From: Taxillus chinensis | Taxonomy: Eukaryota > Streptophyta > Magnoliopsida > Santalales > Loranthaceae | Direction: 5' to 3' | DNA length: 64,000 nt | Assembly: GCA_023512835.1 (NCBI GenBank) | Contig: CM042090.1 | Location: 16,669,117 to 16,733,116 of the forward strand | Part shown: positions 45,198-58,100 of the stretch, one piece after another | How the letters are laid out: the number at the start of each line of letters is the position of its first letter | How positions within the stretch are numbered: the first letter of the stretch is position 1 | Position numbers and translations under genes: made by a program | The notes under the pieces: generated by a model | Database searches by the model: none | What the model was told of the DNA's origin: nothing | The model's input: the letters and a program-made list of their open reading frames with translations, nothing else

Positions 45198-45892
45198 ATG
45201 TTTTACGTAGCCTCCTCTAGTGATTAATGTTTGGTTGATTCATGCTGTAGTTACCGCACAAGAAGTCACTAGCTTTTTAAATCTAGTTGATCTACATATT
45301 TATCATTCTCAAGTAGGGTTTTTTTAAATTTGGATGAATGTTATTATGTTAAAAAGGTCGGGAAGGGTGTGGTTCATATTACTAGAGTCACTGGCCACAT
45401 GGTTGGGGAGCAAACCATTTTACTGGATAAGAGAAGCCATCATAATTGTAGTCATTGGCATTTCCCCCTAATTCCTCCACATGAACCCTAAATATGCAAT
45501 TCTGGATTTTGTTCGTGTTTGATTTTGTTTAGTTTGTCCTCGTATTTTTATTTATATTATTTTGTATATACAATTGTATGATTATGTATGGTCTTTAAAT
45601 GTTGATGGGTGCAGAGATGCTGAAACCAACCTTCATGGGATCATTTCCAAAAGATTCTTTATTTTTAATAAATAAAGAGTTAAATTTTAATATTGTTGGT
45701 TATTCTCGGAGTCAATGTCATTTAACATGGTGGTGTTTGAGATGATGTTTTTTTTTTTAAAATTTAGAGTACGAATTTTGAATTTTATAAAGGACAAAAC
45801 TTATCTCTTTTACCAAGGAAAGAGGTGGCAGCAGCTAGCTGTCAAGAACAAAAACCAGTTACGCACATATGACATGTTAACCCTTTCCGCGG
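45198..45892. other. 3' flank of the poly(A)-polymerase-like gene
   Basis: Probable 3' UTR followed by AT-rich spacer. No gene is seen. Short open frames here have no domain. Confidence 0.5.
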
Positions 45893-46264
45893 TTGTAACG
45901 GACAGTTCAGGCGACGGAGAAGAAGATAAACACCTAATTCATAGTCCTGGTGAAGAAGAGGTGGACGATAGACGGTAGAGGGAGGCAGTGTCTGGCGCTG
46001 GTGGCGGACGAGACTGCTGTCGTCCACTTGGAGTCTTGGGGCGACGATTGCAATGCCTTCAAGCTCGGCATTATGCGGCTGACCGACGGCATGTTCTTCC
46101 CCATTTGACCCAAGGAGCACGTGCTGAGGGCCGACAAAAACGGAAAGGTCAAGAAGGTGGGGAAGTTCACCATCAGCGAGATTGATTGGGGTCCAGATCT
46201 TACCAATCCTAGGACGATGTTTGTTTTGTCCCCTTATTCCCGCTTGTTCCCTCCCCTCTCCTGA
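45893..46264 (+). pseudogene. Processed SOSS complex subunit B-like (OB-fold ssDNA-binding) pseudogene
   Basis: One continuous register at 45893-46264 reads through the OB-fold protein without introns: VQATEKKINT, FIVLVKKRWTIDGRGRQCLA, LVADETAVVHLESWGDDCNA, MRLTDGMFF, HVLRADKNGKVKKVGKFTIS, EIDWGPDLTNPR and VLSPYSRLFPPLS before TGA at 46262. It is broken by TAA at 45935-45937 and TGA at 46106-46108, and a few family residues are missing after KFT. Loss of introns plus stops suggests a retrocopy of the plant SOSS-B/NABP-type gene. Its coding strand is also GC-richer than the flanks. The parent is not in the window. Confidence 0.72.
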
Positions 46265-49200
46265 ACAGAGCAGATTGTATTCCAGCCCCATAAACAAAAC
46301 TGCCAAACCATTTACCCTCGAACACCAAAAATTCTTGCCATACAGATCCAATGTTGCACATACTGGCTTACATATGTTGACCATTATGTAGTTGGTAGAA
46401 TTATAGTTTTCGTTCAATCAGGATATTGAATCAAGTCGTCGTGTCTGAGCTAAGATCACAAATGAGATAGAAGTGGCTGTCTAGCTCAAACGTTCTTGTA
46501 TTTTGGATGGAAAACCTGGGGCTGTGGCCTCTGTTTACCCTCTAGTTGAAGGCGCGCGGGATACCTACCATATTTTCAATTTTTCATGTTGGAAGGTAGC
46601 AATGAATATTTTTTGATTGGGTCTGCCGTCTGTGGTTAACCTTCCACTTAGTGTAAAGATTTGACGAGTATGTACAGCAGTATACATTATTCGGGTCAGC
46701 ACGAACAGGGGCCATGTAAGTCATCTTATGACAGATAAAATGCTAGCCAGTGGACCAAGGTAAATCGGTAGGAAGCAAGTATTACTATTTCAAAGAACAT
46801 GATTCAGTTCTCTTCAATTTCTTCATTACTTCCATTGTCCTGTGGAGTAATTACACCAGCCATTGATTGCGAACGTCATGCAGTATTATTGCAGGCCAAG
46901 GATAGGACTTGGCTTTTTGCCTCTCTTTTTTGACTAAGCAATGCTCATTTTAGCAAATAATTGTAGATTTTTTTCTTCTCTGCACTGATATGTACTTTCA
47001 GGCCACCCTACCCTGGCTCTCACCCCGATCTGAGAGGGCGAGAGTCAGTGTTACGAGGGTGCTGTGTCTGGGAGATGAGTTCAATGCGGCTGGGCTGCTG
47101 CGATCTTCACGAAGAATTATTCACGAATAAATGTTATAAAATCTTAAAAATTTTAAAAAAATCACACCAAAAATAATGTTATTATTTTTCTTTCACCTCA
47201 ACCGTTCTGTCGATAAGTGGTATGATCGCGATCGGCGGGCGATGATCGCGATCTGTGGCTTTAATTACAAACCCAACTTTATTTTTACTTTTCTTCTTCT
47301 TCTTCTTCCTTTTTTTTTTTTTGTTCGGGGGACCAAATCTCTCTCTGTTTTTGATTGGTTGACTGGTATATTTTGGGACGTGGGGGAGATGGGGGTGGCA
47401 AAAGCATGACTCGTAAGATTTGTTTATTAACAAATTGAAAACTGGTGGTATTTGGTACTAAAGACGAACCCATTAACCCAACATAAGAGAAGAGAAGAAA
47501 ATAGTATCTGTGGAAATTATTGGTCTGTGGGTGCTCCTCAATTCATTCATCATCATAATTCATAACCCAAGTGCGGGTGTGCGCGCCCTCGCCCGCGGGG
47601 GTCGAGGGATCCAATAATCACTCATTTCAGTCATAAAAGAAGTTATTGCTTTGGACCAAGAAGAAGAAGAAGAAGCGAGACCCTAATTGAGTATTGTGTC
47701 TGAGATTTCTTCTTCCCCTTCCTTTTAACATGGTGGAAGCTTCGGCTTTGCTATACCGACGGGCTAATGAGCAGAGCTTTTCCATTAAACTATGAAAATT
47801 TCAACCCTCGAAAACTTTCCTAACCCATCCATGAAACTAAAAATAATGATGAAAAGGATAAATTCACAAAATATTGCAGTTGGGGGTAGCTGGCGAGACT
47901 GTTGCTTGGCTTTGTTTGTTTTTTTTTTTTTTAGAGTCCGCCAGAGAGCCACCACCAGCTACTGCCAGTCCCTGCACTGTCCAATTTGCTAAAAATAGGG
48001 CTGCCATGCCATGCTGTCTGTTTGTCTGGTTCAGACAAGCAGACCTGGGACGCATGCACGTCCTTTAAAAAAAGAAGAAAGAATTTGTGGCTCGGGGTGT
48101 TTCAAATTTGCAATAAAAAAAAACGAGGCTGTTGCTGGAAACTTAACCCTTGCTTGGCACGGTATGAAAAATGGATGGAAAAAAGAACAGGCGGAAAATT
48201 TTATAATAAATAAATTTTATTATAGAATTAGATGGAAAGAAATTTGATTAGGATAGAAAAAAAGGTGTAAAATAAATAAATAAATATATATTGATTATTA
48301 ATTTTATTAAATTTTATAATTGTATTTATACCATTTACTTTTCATAACTTTTTTTAACCTTGAGTTGAGTTAAGGAAAATTTATCATACTTATCAATGTT
48401 ATTTTTCTTATCTCCTCTTACTTTTGTGTATCATTCAAGTATAAGAAATATTTTTTCCAATAGCTTTTTCATATGTCCAGTAATTTTCCATGCTTTTCCC
48501 TCAGCAACCAAACACTGGGTAACGTAAATGAGTATAAATGTCATCGTACTTGGGGGTAGTACCAGGTAATGAAATTCCAAGTCATTTGGGGGAGCTGTGG
48601 ACACCTTTTTTGTGGCATATGATACGAAATGGAGCCGTTCCTCAACAGGTATTGACTCCATTGTGCTGCGTAAGGTATGGAGTGGTTTCCTATTAAAAAA
48701 CAAGGAAGGAGGATATGGTCACCAACTAATTAGAGTATTTGCATTGAATTAACTATTGTTATTTTTAAAATTAAATAAAAATTATAATTTTTGTATAACT
48801 CTAAAATTTAAGGTATTAATGTTTCTAATATAAAATTAAATATTAATGTTTAAAATGTTTAAGATATTTTTTTAGATATTAATGTTTAATGTTTAAATAT
48901 TAACGTTATTTTTTTTCCAATTTTTTCATACGATTAATGTTTCTTCAAAATTGGACAATTTAATATTTTTAAATTAATGTTTCTAAGATATTAAATTGAT
49001 GGGATAGGTAGAATTATAAGATATGGAAATAAGCCAAAGGGAGATAATTTTTTTAAAATTTATTCTTATGCTTCGACTATAAATTTGTCAAAGTATTTTT
49101 TTGTGTAAGCGTCCTTTCTATTTAATTATTAAATAAGAAATAAAAAGCCTAAACTTTGAATGCTATTAGAGACCAATGCCATATAACCATTGTCACTATG

Positions 49201-49990
49201 GCCATGGGATGAATAAGTATTAAAAGATCAATTATATAAAATATATGGCAACCAATATCACACATTTCAAGCTCGAGCATAGTCACAAAGTAAATTATAT
49301 CACTCCCTAAATTTAGGAGTTGGAGCAATGACAAAGAAAACCAAAATTAATTTGCTGGATAAAATTATAATTTCTAATTTCAGTGTTTATAATACTTATG
49401 ATCATATTTTTCTAGTGGAATCAATATTTGTAGTGTAATTGGACTATGCTTTATTAAGACTCAAAATGATGAAGAATCAACCCACTTTAATGGTGAATTG
49501 GCCTTTTTGGCGCATTAATCCTACATTATATTAGCCTCAAATTGACCTAGCCATAAACATGTTAAATGGGTCACTCGCTCACAAGCTATGCAGGCTAGTT
49601 TACATTTTTTTTTTTTTTGCAAGTTGAGCCTATAAATTTTGGTCTGTTTAGTTGTGGGTTAGAATGAGCTGTGGCTTGCAGGCTATTTTTTAATATATAT
49701 TTTTTGTAATTTTTTGGGTTTCTTTTATTAAAAGTTTGCATAAAGTATATATTTTATAATTTTTATTATTATTTAAATGTTGTGTTTAACCATTTAGAAA
49801 TAAGAATCTAAGATAATGAAATTTTTTATAGAAAGTAAGATATTTAAAGAAAAAAATATTTAAAAATTTTAAAATGAACTAGCTCGGCCCAAAAGGAGGT
49901 TGGATCGAGCCTAAAAATTATGGCAATTTAATATCCCTACCTAGCCATGAAATGGTCTTTGGAAATTGGAATCAACTTAAGCAGTGACTA
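46265..49990. other. Gene-free spacer
   Basis: No gene recognised. There are AT-rich stretches, poly(T)/poly(A) runs at 47310-47325, 47920-47935 and 49605-49620, and TGG/AAATGG-bearing ends near 48150 and 48520 that might bound a degenerate TIR element. A 90-codon minus frame at 48703-48431 matches nothing I know. Confidence 0.5.
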
Positions 49991-49994
49991 GAAT

Positions 49995-50232
49995 CGACCT
50001 AAGCAGGTTGCTTTATGTAAAAGTATGACTCATACAAGCCCAAATTGACCTTCCATGTCTACCTAGCAAATTGACCTAAGTAGGTAAATTCATGTGAAAA
50101 TACGACTCATACAAGCCCAAACGGATACCTTCCATGTCTACCTAGCAAATCGACCTAAGTAGGTAAATTCATGTGAAAATACAACTCATACAAGCCCAAA
50201 TGGACCTTTCATATCTACCTAGCAAATTGACA
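49995..50232. repeat. Three tandem copies of a 77-79 bp unit
   Basis: The anchor ACTCATACAAGCCCAAA recurs starting near 50027, 50104 and 50183. CCTAGCAAATTGACCTAAG and TAGGTAAATTCATGTGAAAA lie in between. Copies are about 90% alike by eye. No protein function is apparent. Confidence 0.85.
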
Positions 50233-52132
50233 TTGTTGCTTTCCTTTTTGCTTTGACTAGTCTTATTCCTTAATGACCTGAAATAGATATGAATCCTTCA
50301 AAACAATACCTGAAACACCACAAACCCTCTAAAAACCACATTAAGGTGAAGAAAGAGAAAAACTCCCATAAATAAACAAATAATCGGGTTTTTAAGCATT
50401 AATGATATCTAATATAAAAGGATAAAACAGGGTAAAAGATTGTCCAATTATTGATAATAGTTACAATACACTTGTTGCATTATGAACAACATAATATTTA
50501 AATAAAACATTTTAAGGAGATTAAACAACAAATTGATCAATAACTATATATCAAACTTGTATAAACAGATCAACACTCCTTGTGTATACAAATATTTGTC
50601 CATGACTTTGCATATAACTTTCACGCTTAAAGAAGAATTGACAAGATCTATGCACAAAAAGAAGAGGTGCTTAAAGCTTAGTTTGTGCTTTTAAAGAAAT
50701 CAGTTGTTTCACCATCAACAGTTAGAGCTTTTTCTTAACTTTTTTTTGTAGTTTCAATGTTAGGATTGGAAGTCCTTATCCTATATATTGGACAATTGTA
50801 GAAGTTTGATTGCAATGTTAAAAGGCTGCTTAGTTTTCAGAGGACTCACAAAATTGAATTGTTAGCTTATAATATTATTTATACTCTATTTGTTTTTACT
50901 TGCATGTTTACCATGCGGTATTAAATGTTACTATGAAATGGAGAGTTTGGGCTAATATTTTAAACAAACATTTCAAAAATGTTTGTATTTTTTTTCATGG
51001 GTCAGGAATAAAATATTTTAACATAATTCCATAAAATATCTTTCTGATGGACAGCTTCAATAACAATTTTTTACCCTCTTTTTCTGATTCATTGGGTGGG
51101 ATAAAGGGCAGCCCATATATGTAATAGGTCCATATATACCTATCTGGGCTATATTGCTGATTCATGATAACATTATAACAAAGATTTAATAAATAGCCTT
51201 CCAATTATAAGGTTGAAATTTCACTTGTTAGAGAAATACACAAAAGAATTGGTTAAGAAAATTGAGACAAAATAAGTTTTGAGGTGGGTGACATGTAATA
51301 TGACTTTTAAACATATAGTACCATCTCATAGAAGTATTAAACCCATTTCATAGAAATACACGAAAGAATCACTACTATGTTATGCGCTATTCATGGTAAA
51401 ATAAGGGGTTTATTTAATCATTAAAGACTCCCAAACACGAAAATTCCAAGGGGGGGGGGGGGGGGAGTAGGGATGGGTTTTAAAAAATACAGGCCTATTT
51501 GATTACTTATGGTAAAATAAGGGGTTTAATATAAATTCCAAATGAATTTATATTATTTATAAATAATTTTAAATTATTTGAACTCATTATTTTTAAAATA
51601 ATATAATTAAAATTTTAAAAATAATACTTTTATACCGAACACCTCATATTTATCAAGTTACAAAAGATTAAATTGTAACCGACTAGTGGCATCACTATAA
51701 AATCATAATTAATTGAATGATTATAATTTTTTTTTTTATCTTTTACCTAACCAGTTATACACGTAACATTAATCAAAAAAACACACAACTCGGAAACCAT
51801 GAGTATTGAATGCAACAAACAAATGCAGTAGTAGAAAATTATAAAGTCAATACCAACGTGTCGTCAACTCCTAAATGTATGTAAGCCCCTTACGGTATTT
51901 GACGAATTATAATTAACGGATAAAACAATTAGTTCATGAATTAAATTAAATTATGAAAAGTTGGGTTATTCCAGTCTGCTCCTGCCGTTCTCTTGGCTAT
52001 ATAGAAGGGTGTAAAGATACAAGACAGTCAGCAGGGAAACAAAACAATAAGTTACAGAAAAATTAAGAAGTTAATAAATAAGTGATATGGAAGTGGGACG
52101 AGGGAAGAGAGGCAAAAAAACCGATAGATCTA
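50233..52132. other. Gene-free spacer, with a 16-base G run at 51450
   Basis: AT-rich, with no coding signal. The uninterrupted G16 at 51450-51465 is exceptional here and may be a consensus problem. The last few hundred bases should hold the LAX2-like 3' UTR. Confidence 0.5.
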
Positions 52133-55100
52133 TCAATGGCGATGACTCCGATGATAGTGGAGCAGCATAACATAATGGGAGGGATCGGAGTCCGGTGGAA
52201 TATTGAACGTAAATGAAGTGATCAAGAGCGTATCTGCAGCTGTAGGAGGCCTCCACACCGTGTCTCTCACGTCTTGTATCGTCATCAATGGCTGCAGCTG
52301 CTGCCCTCTACACCTTATCTCAACCTGCTCATTTCATTTCCCCCCATCCCGTCACCAAATATTCATTACATCACCATATTGCATCGTCGCCGCCGTGCAT
52401 ATGCATGCATGGCCATAAGAACGGCAAATTCATTAATATGTATAATAACTGTAACAACAACGGCATAACAAATCCGGAAAAACAACAGAGAGAATCAATG
52501 ACAAACAACTAATACACTAATATCTTATATAAATATGGCGTTCAAGTAAATATATTCACCAACGTATGAACCAACCACGTACGTTAGGAATTATAACAAG
52601 GCTTGACAGTGAAAACCCTTTAGGGGGTCTATACAATTGCATCTTCTTTCAATGGATGTGATTGAAAGTGCAACTCTAGCAGTGTTTGAATTAATTAGGA
52701 GATCACGTAGTTTGCCACAATAACCACACCATTAACCTATGGGGGACTCCTGGAAACCAACTTTCACCATGGCTATTATCAAACACCTAACACTTTCAAT
52801 CTGGACGGACTACTTCAATTCGTGTGTAACAAAGAAAAAATAAGTCATTAAAGACTCTATTGAACACAATCTATTAATTTAAAACTGCACTATAAGGTCT
52901 CACTTCCCAATTAAAATTTAGAGCCTTTTTGAACAGCTTAACTTCTCATCAAATTTATTTTCAACACCCCATCCCCTACGTGAGTCATTTTAAGTTGCAT
53001 TGGCCGCCAATTTTAACCATTAATCCCAAGTAAAATAATAATCAAGCATCTCTATATTGTAAGAGGTTCAAAAGCATACTATTAGACCCAAGAGTAAACC
53101 AAAATTCAACCGTTTCAACATGCTCAATGTTTAAGCTCGAGGCCTAAGATAAGGAAAACATACGACAAGAACGTTGTTGTCTGTTGAAGGGAGAGCATCA
53201 ATGTCACAACCCAAAATCTATGTGATATCATTGAGTATTGAACTTCATGGTTATGAGTGAAAATTCGGAAGCATTTATTAATATATCTGCATCTGTATTT
53301 AAAATTTTATCTGTATCCGACAGATTAATATCAAACTTGGATATTCATATTTGTATTCAACAAATATTATTTAAATTTGAATAATATCGAAGTTCAAATG
53401 TTCGAAAACCTATATCCATGATAGGCTTCACACAAGCCGATAAACTAAGCTAAGTGGAAGAGGATGCTTGCTTTTATATATCTTTGTCAACTTATAAAAA
53501 TCAAATTTCAAAAGCTCTCAAATTACTAAAAATCTAAAGACTACAAGCGATCACAGGTTGCAAAAGGACTGGCCTTAAATGAATCAGTCATCAGTAACTA
53601 CATGTAAACAAAGTTTGTAAATCGCTCATTCAACCGTATAACATTATTTCCTTTCATTAATTTAAACTATACGATGTTTATTGCGATTAAAAATTTATCA
53701 TCATATCTATGAATTTCCAAATTCAGCAGCTATATCAAAATTAATTATCACTATTTCCCACTCAGATGTTGCTGGAATTCTAGAAAGTAGGTTCAAACCA
53801 ATGGTGTGCCTTTATCCCCCAATATATGAATCGAACTTTAAATAGACATGAAGGAAAGGGAAAAGTTAATTAATAATAATACTAAGATTCCCATATCGTG
53901 GAAAATAAAACAACAGCTCAAAGCAAAGAAATGACAAATCAGAAAATAAATAAATAAATAAAAATTAGTTACTGTGGCCAGGCTACGTCCAATTAACTGT
54001 CCCTGTCGGCCAGATACATATTATACATATTAAAATAATATGAGCATGCACTCCGTCACTAACTTTGCCGCATGTAGACTATATATCATGAAGCAAAAGC
54101 TAAGCTTATATTAGTTTTTGGGTGTGTATATATATATATATATATTATGTCAACGGCTTGGAATGATTCCTTTATAGATAGATGACTTGCTTTTCTCCAA
54201 CGTAAAAAGTGAATATGGCGAAGACATTAGGGTTTCGATCGGTGTGTGTGTGTGTGTGCGTTTTTCTTTTTCGGTTGGATTATTAGGTAGTTGTGTTTGT
54301 GGATGACTCATGACACGTTGAGATGATGACGAACAAAGTGCAGCACTCTCTCTAGTCACTACTACTACTCATACACACTAGCATGGCTCAAGGATGGGGA
54401 ACTAATTTGATGGGCCGCAATGAGAGCATAGCAGCCCCCGTGGGAAAAGTGAGTGCCACAGCCATGGTGTGGGCCTTCCAGTAAACAAGAGCCTATACTA
54501 TACATATTATAATAAAATAATATTACTATGTTACTATTTTTCTAAATCATCTACTACTTCTAGTATTTATTAGGTAGCTGTCACCTGTCTATCTCCCTGC
54601 TAGGAAGAAAAAGCTGATGACTAAACAGTGGCGAAAGCGTGACGAAAGAAGAGTGGGAAGTGAGTATTGTATGTGACCGAAAGAAAAAAATATGATCAAA
54701 AAGATGGGACATATATATATATTTATATATGAATAGGGTCCACGTATGATATTCAAGGCCATACGATCTCATCATTTCGACCTGTTTTTATCAAACTTTA
54801 TTTACACTATTGTTTCCCTTTTCTTGGTGGCTGTCGTGAGCGTGCAACAATGAAGAAATTATAGGGCCTGTGTTACTCTTCAAAACATGATTTTATTTTA
54901 AAAAACAATTTGATTTAAAAAAATTGTTTGGTACTTCTATTTTTTCAAATAAAATAAAATACTAATTTAAATAAATTAAATATTTTCTATTTTGAAATTT
55001 AAATTCATTTTTATGTAAAATTCAATTTATTTATTTTATTATTATTTACTATCTTTTGTAATTTATAATTAAAAAATAAAGTTAAAATTTCAACTTCAAT

Positions 55101-58100
55101 AAATCAAAAAAGTAAATTTTATGTATATACACACACACAAAAGTTAGAATGTTTTTCTTTTTATCGTATCTTCAAAGTCAATGCGCCATCTGAAACTCAT
55201 GAAACCATTAAGAGCAATATACCTTCTGAAATTGCGTGAATGCATCCGTTTACCTTTATTTTTTTCTTGCATTGAATATTTTATTGGCCATGCATAGACA
55301 CTATATATTAGTTATCATGTATGCCTTTTTTAAAAGAAATCTATCATCCATTCACCGTCATGCACCTAATTAATAGATTGTCATTAATCATTACTACTAA
55401 TGTCACCACAGGGGAAAGAATCATCACTACACAATTAAAAGACGTACACTGAAATCATTTTTGACACATGAAGCTAAATAATTAAACCCAAGAATAGTTT
55501 AATCATGGAATGATCATTTGAATTTTTGCTCTCAAATGCAGGAAAATTAGGAATTACAACTTTTTATGTAAACACAAACAATATTTTGTTTCTTGAAAGC
55601 ATTTTTTTTTCAAAATTATGATACTTTCTAAAAATAACCTAATAACCCATGGGAAGGTTGTACGTAGCTGTAATCCATTGGTAGGAGGTTACGTTTCGTG
55701 TTCTAAACATTCATGAATTATAATCACTCCCTAGATACAATGGGTGACTATTTAATTCTATGTATAGCCGCAAACCCGAGCTGGCCTCAACAAATATACA
55801 TGCATGGGAGAAATGTCCGTATTTTATTTGTTAATAGTACTATAATTTTTGGGTACTTCAAATACAATAAGTTAGCATATAAAAGAGAGAGAGTGTGTGT
55901 AGATGATATTATTTTGATTAGCCAGTAGCTTAACAAACCGATAATTAATAAAACTAGTATCGTCAGCTTTCATTATCTTTCCCCCAAAGGCAAGCAACAC
56001 TAAAAGAAAGTGAAAAAAGAAGGAAGCAACATATGTATGCATCCAACTCACTGTAAAAAGGGGTTGTCCCTCGTCGCCATACATATATAAATATAAATGC
56101 TAACGTGTGTAAAACTAAATAATCATTTTTAAGTAAACACTGATCGATTTGGAAATCAATGTTTGATATTAAAGTTTTATTTAACTTTTTATTTATGCTA
56201 TACTATCATATTATAGTTAAATAAGACTCTAATATCAACCGTTGATTTTGAATCAAAGTTGCTCACATATCTCACATTTGCACATTATCATTTTTTAATG
56301 TATACATACATGAATGTATATAACAAAAAATAGAATATTTTACATTACAACGCTGATTATGCTGCCCTAATCACAATATTTACTATTCCATACCGTTCAA
56401 GTAAAGAAAACAATATTTACACACACATATTGTGGCTTAGTTGATGAGAAATAAAATTTGTTACTATAACTAATGACTTTTTTTAGATGAAAATAATTAA
56501 TTAGCCTAATATACCCCTAGTATATATTACTTCAAACACTAGCCAATTTCTTTGCGATTAATATATAGACACACTAAAAGACTTCTATTCCGTTTTATTT
56601 CAGTTTTTTTGTGTGTATAAATTAATAATCTTAATTAAATGGAAGCGGATAGGCTTGGAATCCACATCAATAAACACAGGCGCGCATATGGTGCTAATTC
56701 CATATATATATATATATATATATAACACTTCTACTCCAAGTTTTCTACTCAACATGCACCTACCCTTGTCGATCTCTTTTCTTTTGTACGTTAATATTTT
56801 ACTATTATTGTGCGTTTTACCATATAATTTAATTCCATCTAGCTACGTACGTCTATGAAAAATCAATGAATCATTGCAAATGAGTATGTATATGCGTATT
56901 AGATGGTGGAATTAGGAAACAGCCGTGCCCCTTCCCACACAAACACCCAAAGGTGGCCACCGAAGATAATTTTTCCCATGTTTAGGGAGGGACAAGGCCG
57001 GACCGAAAGGCGGTGAGTGGTTTTCGAGGTCACCATTCTCCATGACTCCATGCATATATGCCTTAATCCCACCACGGTAAAACATTCATTAACTAATATA
57101 TTAACCACACCCGAATGATTCTAACTAATGAACAAGGGCAGATTTGAAAGACCCATTTCCTTAGTTGTCAACCAAAGACAATACATCCATTCATAACCTT
57201 AATGTGCCCCGAACCCCGAAAACGGCCGTGCAGATATATACCTTCCCACCTAAAAACTAAATGCCACACACACATTTACAATGCAAAACAAAAAAGAAGA
57301 TACATAAACTTAATTATTTGGTTATGCTGTTCCTTTCATGGTTAATGCACTGAAGTAGATGCGTCTTGCATCGCTATATATATCCATATGTCACCATGCA
57401 TGTAAATCTTCAAATCGTTAAAAAAAAAAAAAAGATTTTACTTTGCTTTCTTGTTTTTTTTTTTTTTTGGGTTGTTGAGTCGATATATTTTTTTCAACAT
57501 CTTCATCATCTCCGTTATTATTATTATAAAGAAATTTTAATCCCAGGTTGAAATATTTTTCAAAAACAAAGGGAAGAAGAAAAAAGGGGGCTGTAAGCAG
57601 TGAACTTAATTTAGATTTTTGAAAAGAGGACTATAAATACCTCTGATTCAGCTTCTAGTCCCAGCTTCTTAACAAGATACTTCATCAACAATAGAACTGG
57701 CATCCTTCCATCTCTGACAAAATTTATATATAAATGAAAAGAAAAACAAAATTTGAGACCTACAGTTGAATTGAGTTTGATCAGCAGTCAAGAAAGGTAT
57801 ATATCAAACTAATGCAAGACTAATTTCAAACAAAGGAAGAGAGTGAAGGGTTTTAAAAAAATTACTTAATTCTGAGGTAGCTCTTGGATATCTGAGGCAA
57901 GAAGGGCTCCTTATCTCTGCAACGTCCAAGCAAGTTATTAAAGTAGATGATTTGTAACAAATTAAGAAAGAGGAAACAAATAAAATAGAAGGAAGCGGAG
58001 AAAGACTATATTATATATATAGGGAATGGTGAAGCCGGCCGATCGACACTTACTGATTGGGTGAAGCTTGTAGTATACACCAAATGCCGGAATGAGGCCT

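Noticed and set aside
45842..46417. 191-codon minus-strand open frame
   Set aside because: It is antisense to the SOSS-B-like pseudogene, whose GC-rich codons keep the opposite strand open. The translation resembles no family.
48145..48525. Possible TIR element between TTGGCACGGTATG and its loose inverted match
   Set aside because: The ends match over too few bases and no target duplication was found.
48431..48703. 90-codon minus-strand open frame
   Set aside because: No similarity, no splice context, and it spans low-complexity AT-rich DNA.
56041..56085. Minus-strand GDEGQPLFTV considered as the last LAX2 exon
   Set aside because: It lacks an AG acceptor and the CRGQ...VRD pattern; 52133-52324 matches perfectly in phase.
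56899..57108. 69-codon minus frame considered as a LAX2 exon
   Set aside because: There is no similarity to the conserved domain in any frame and no suitable splice sites.
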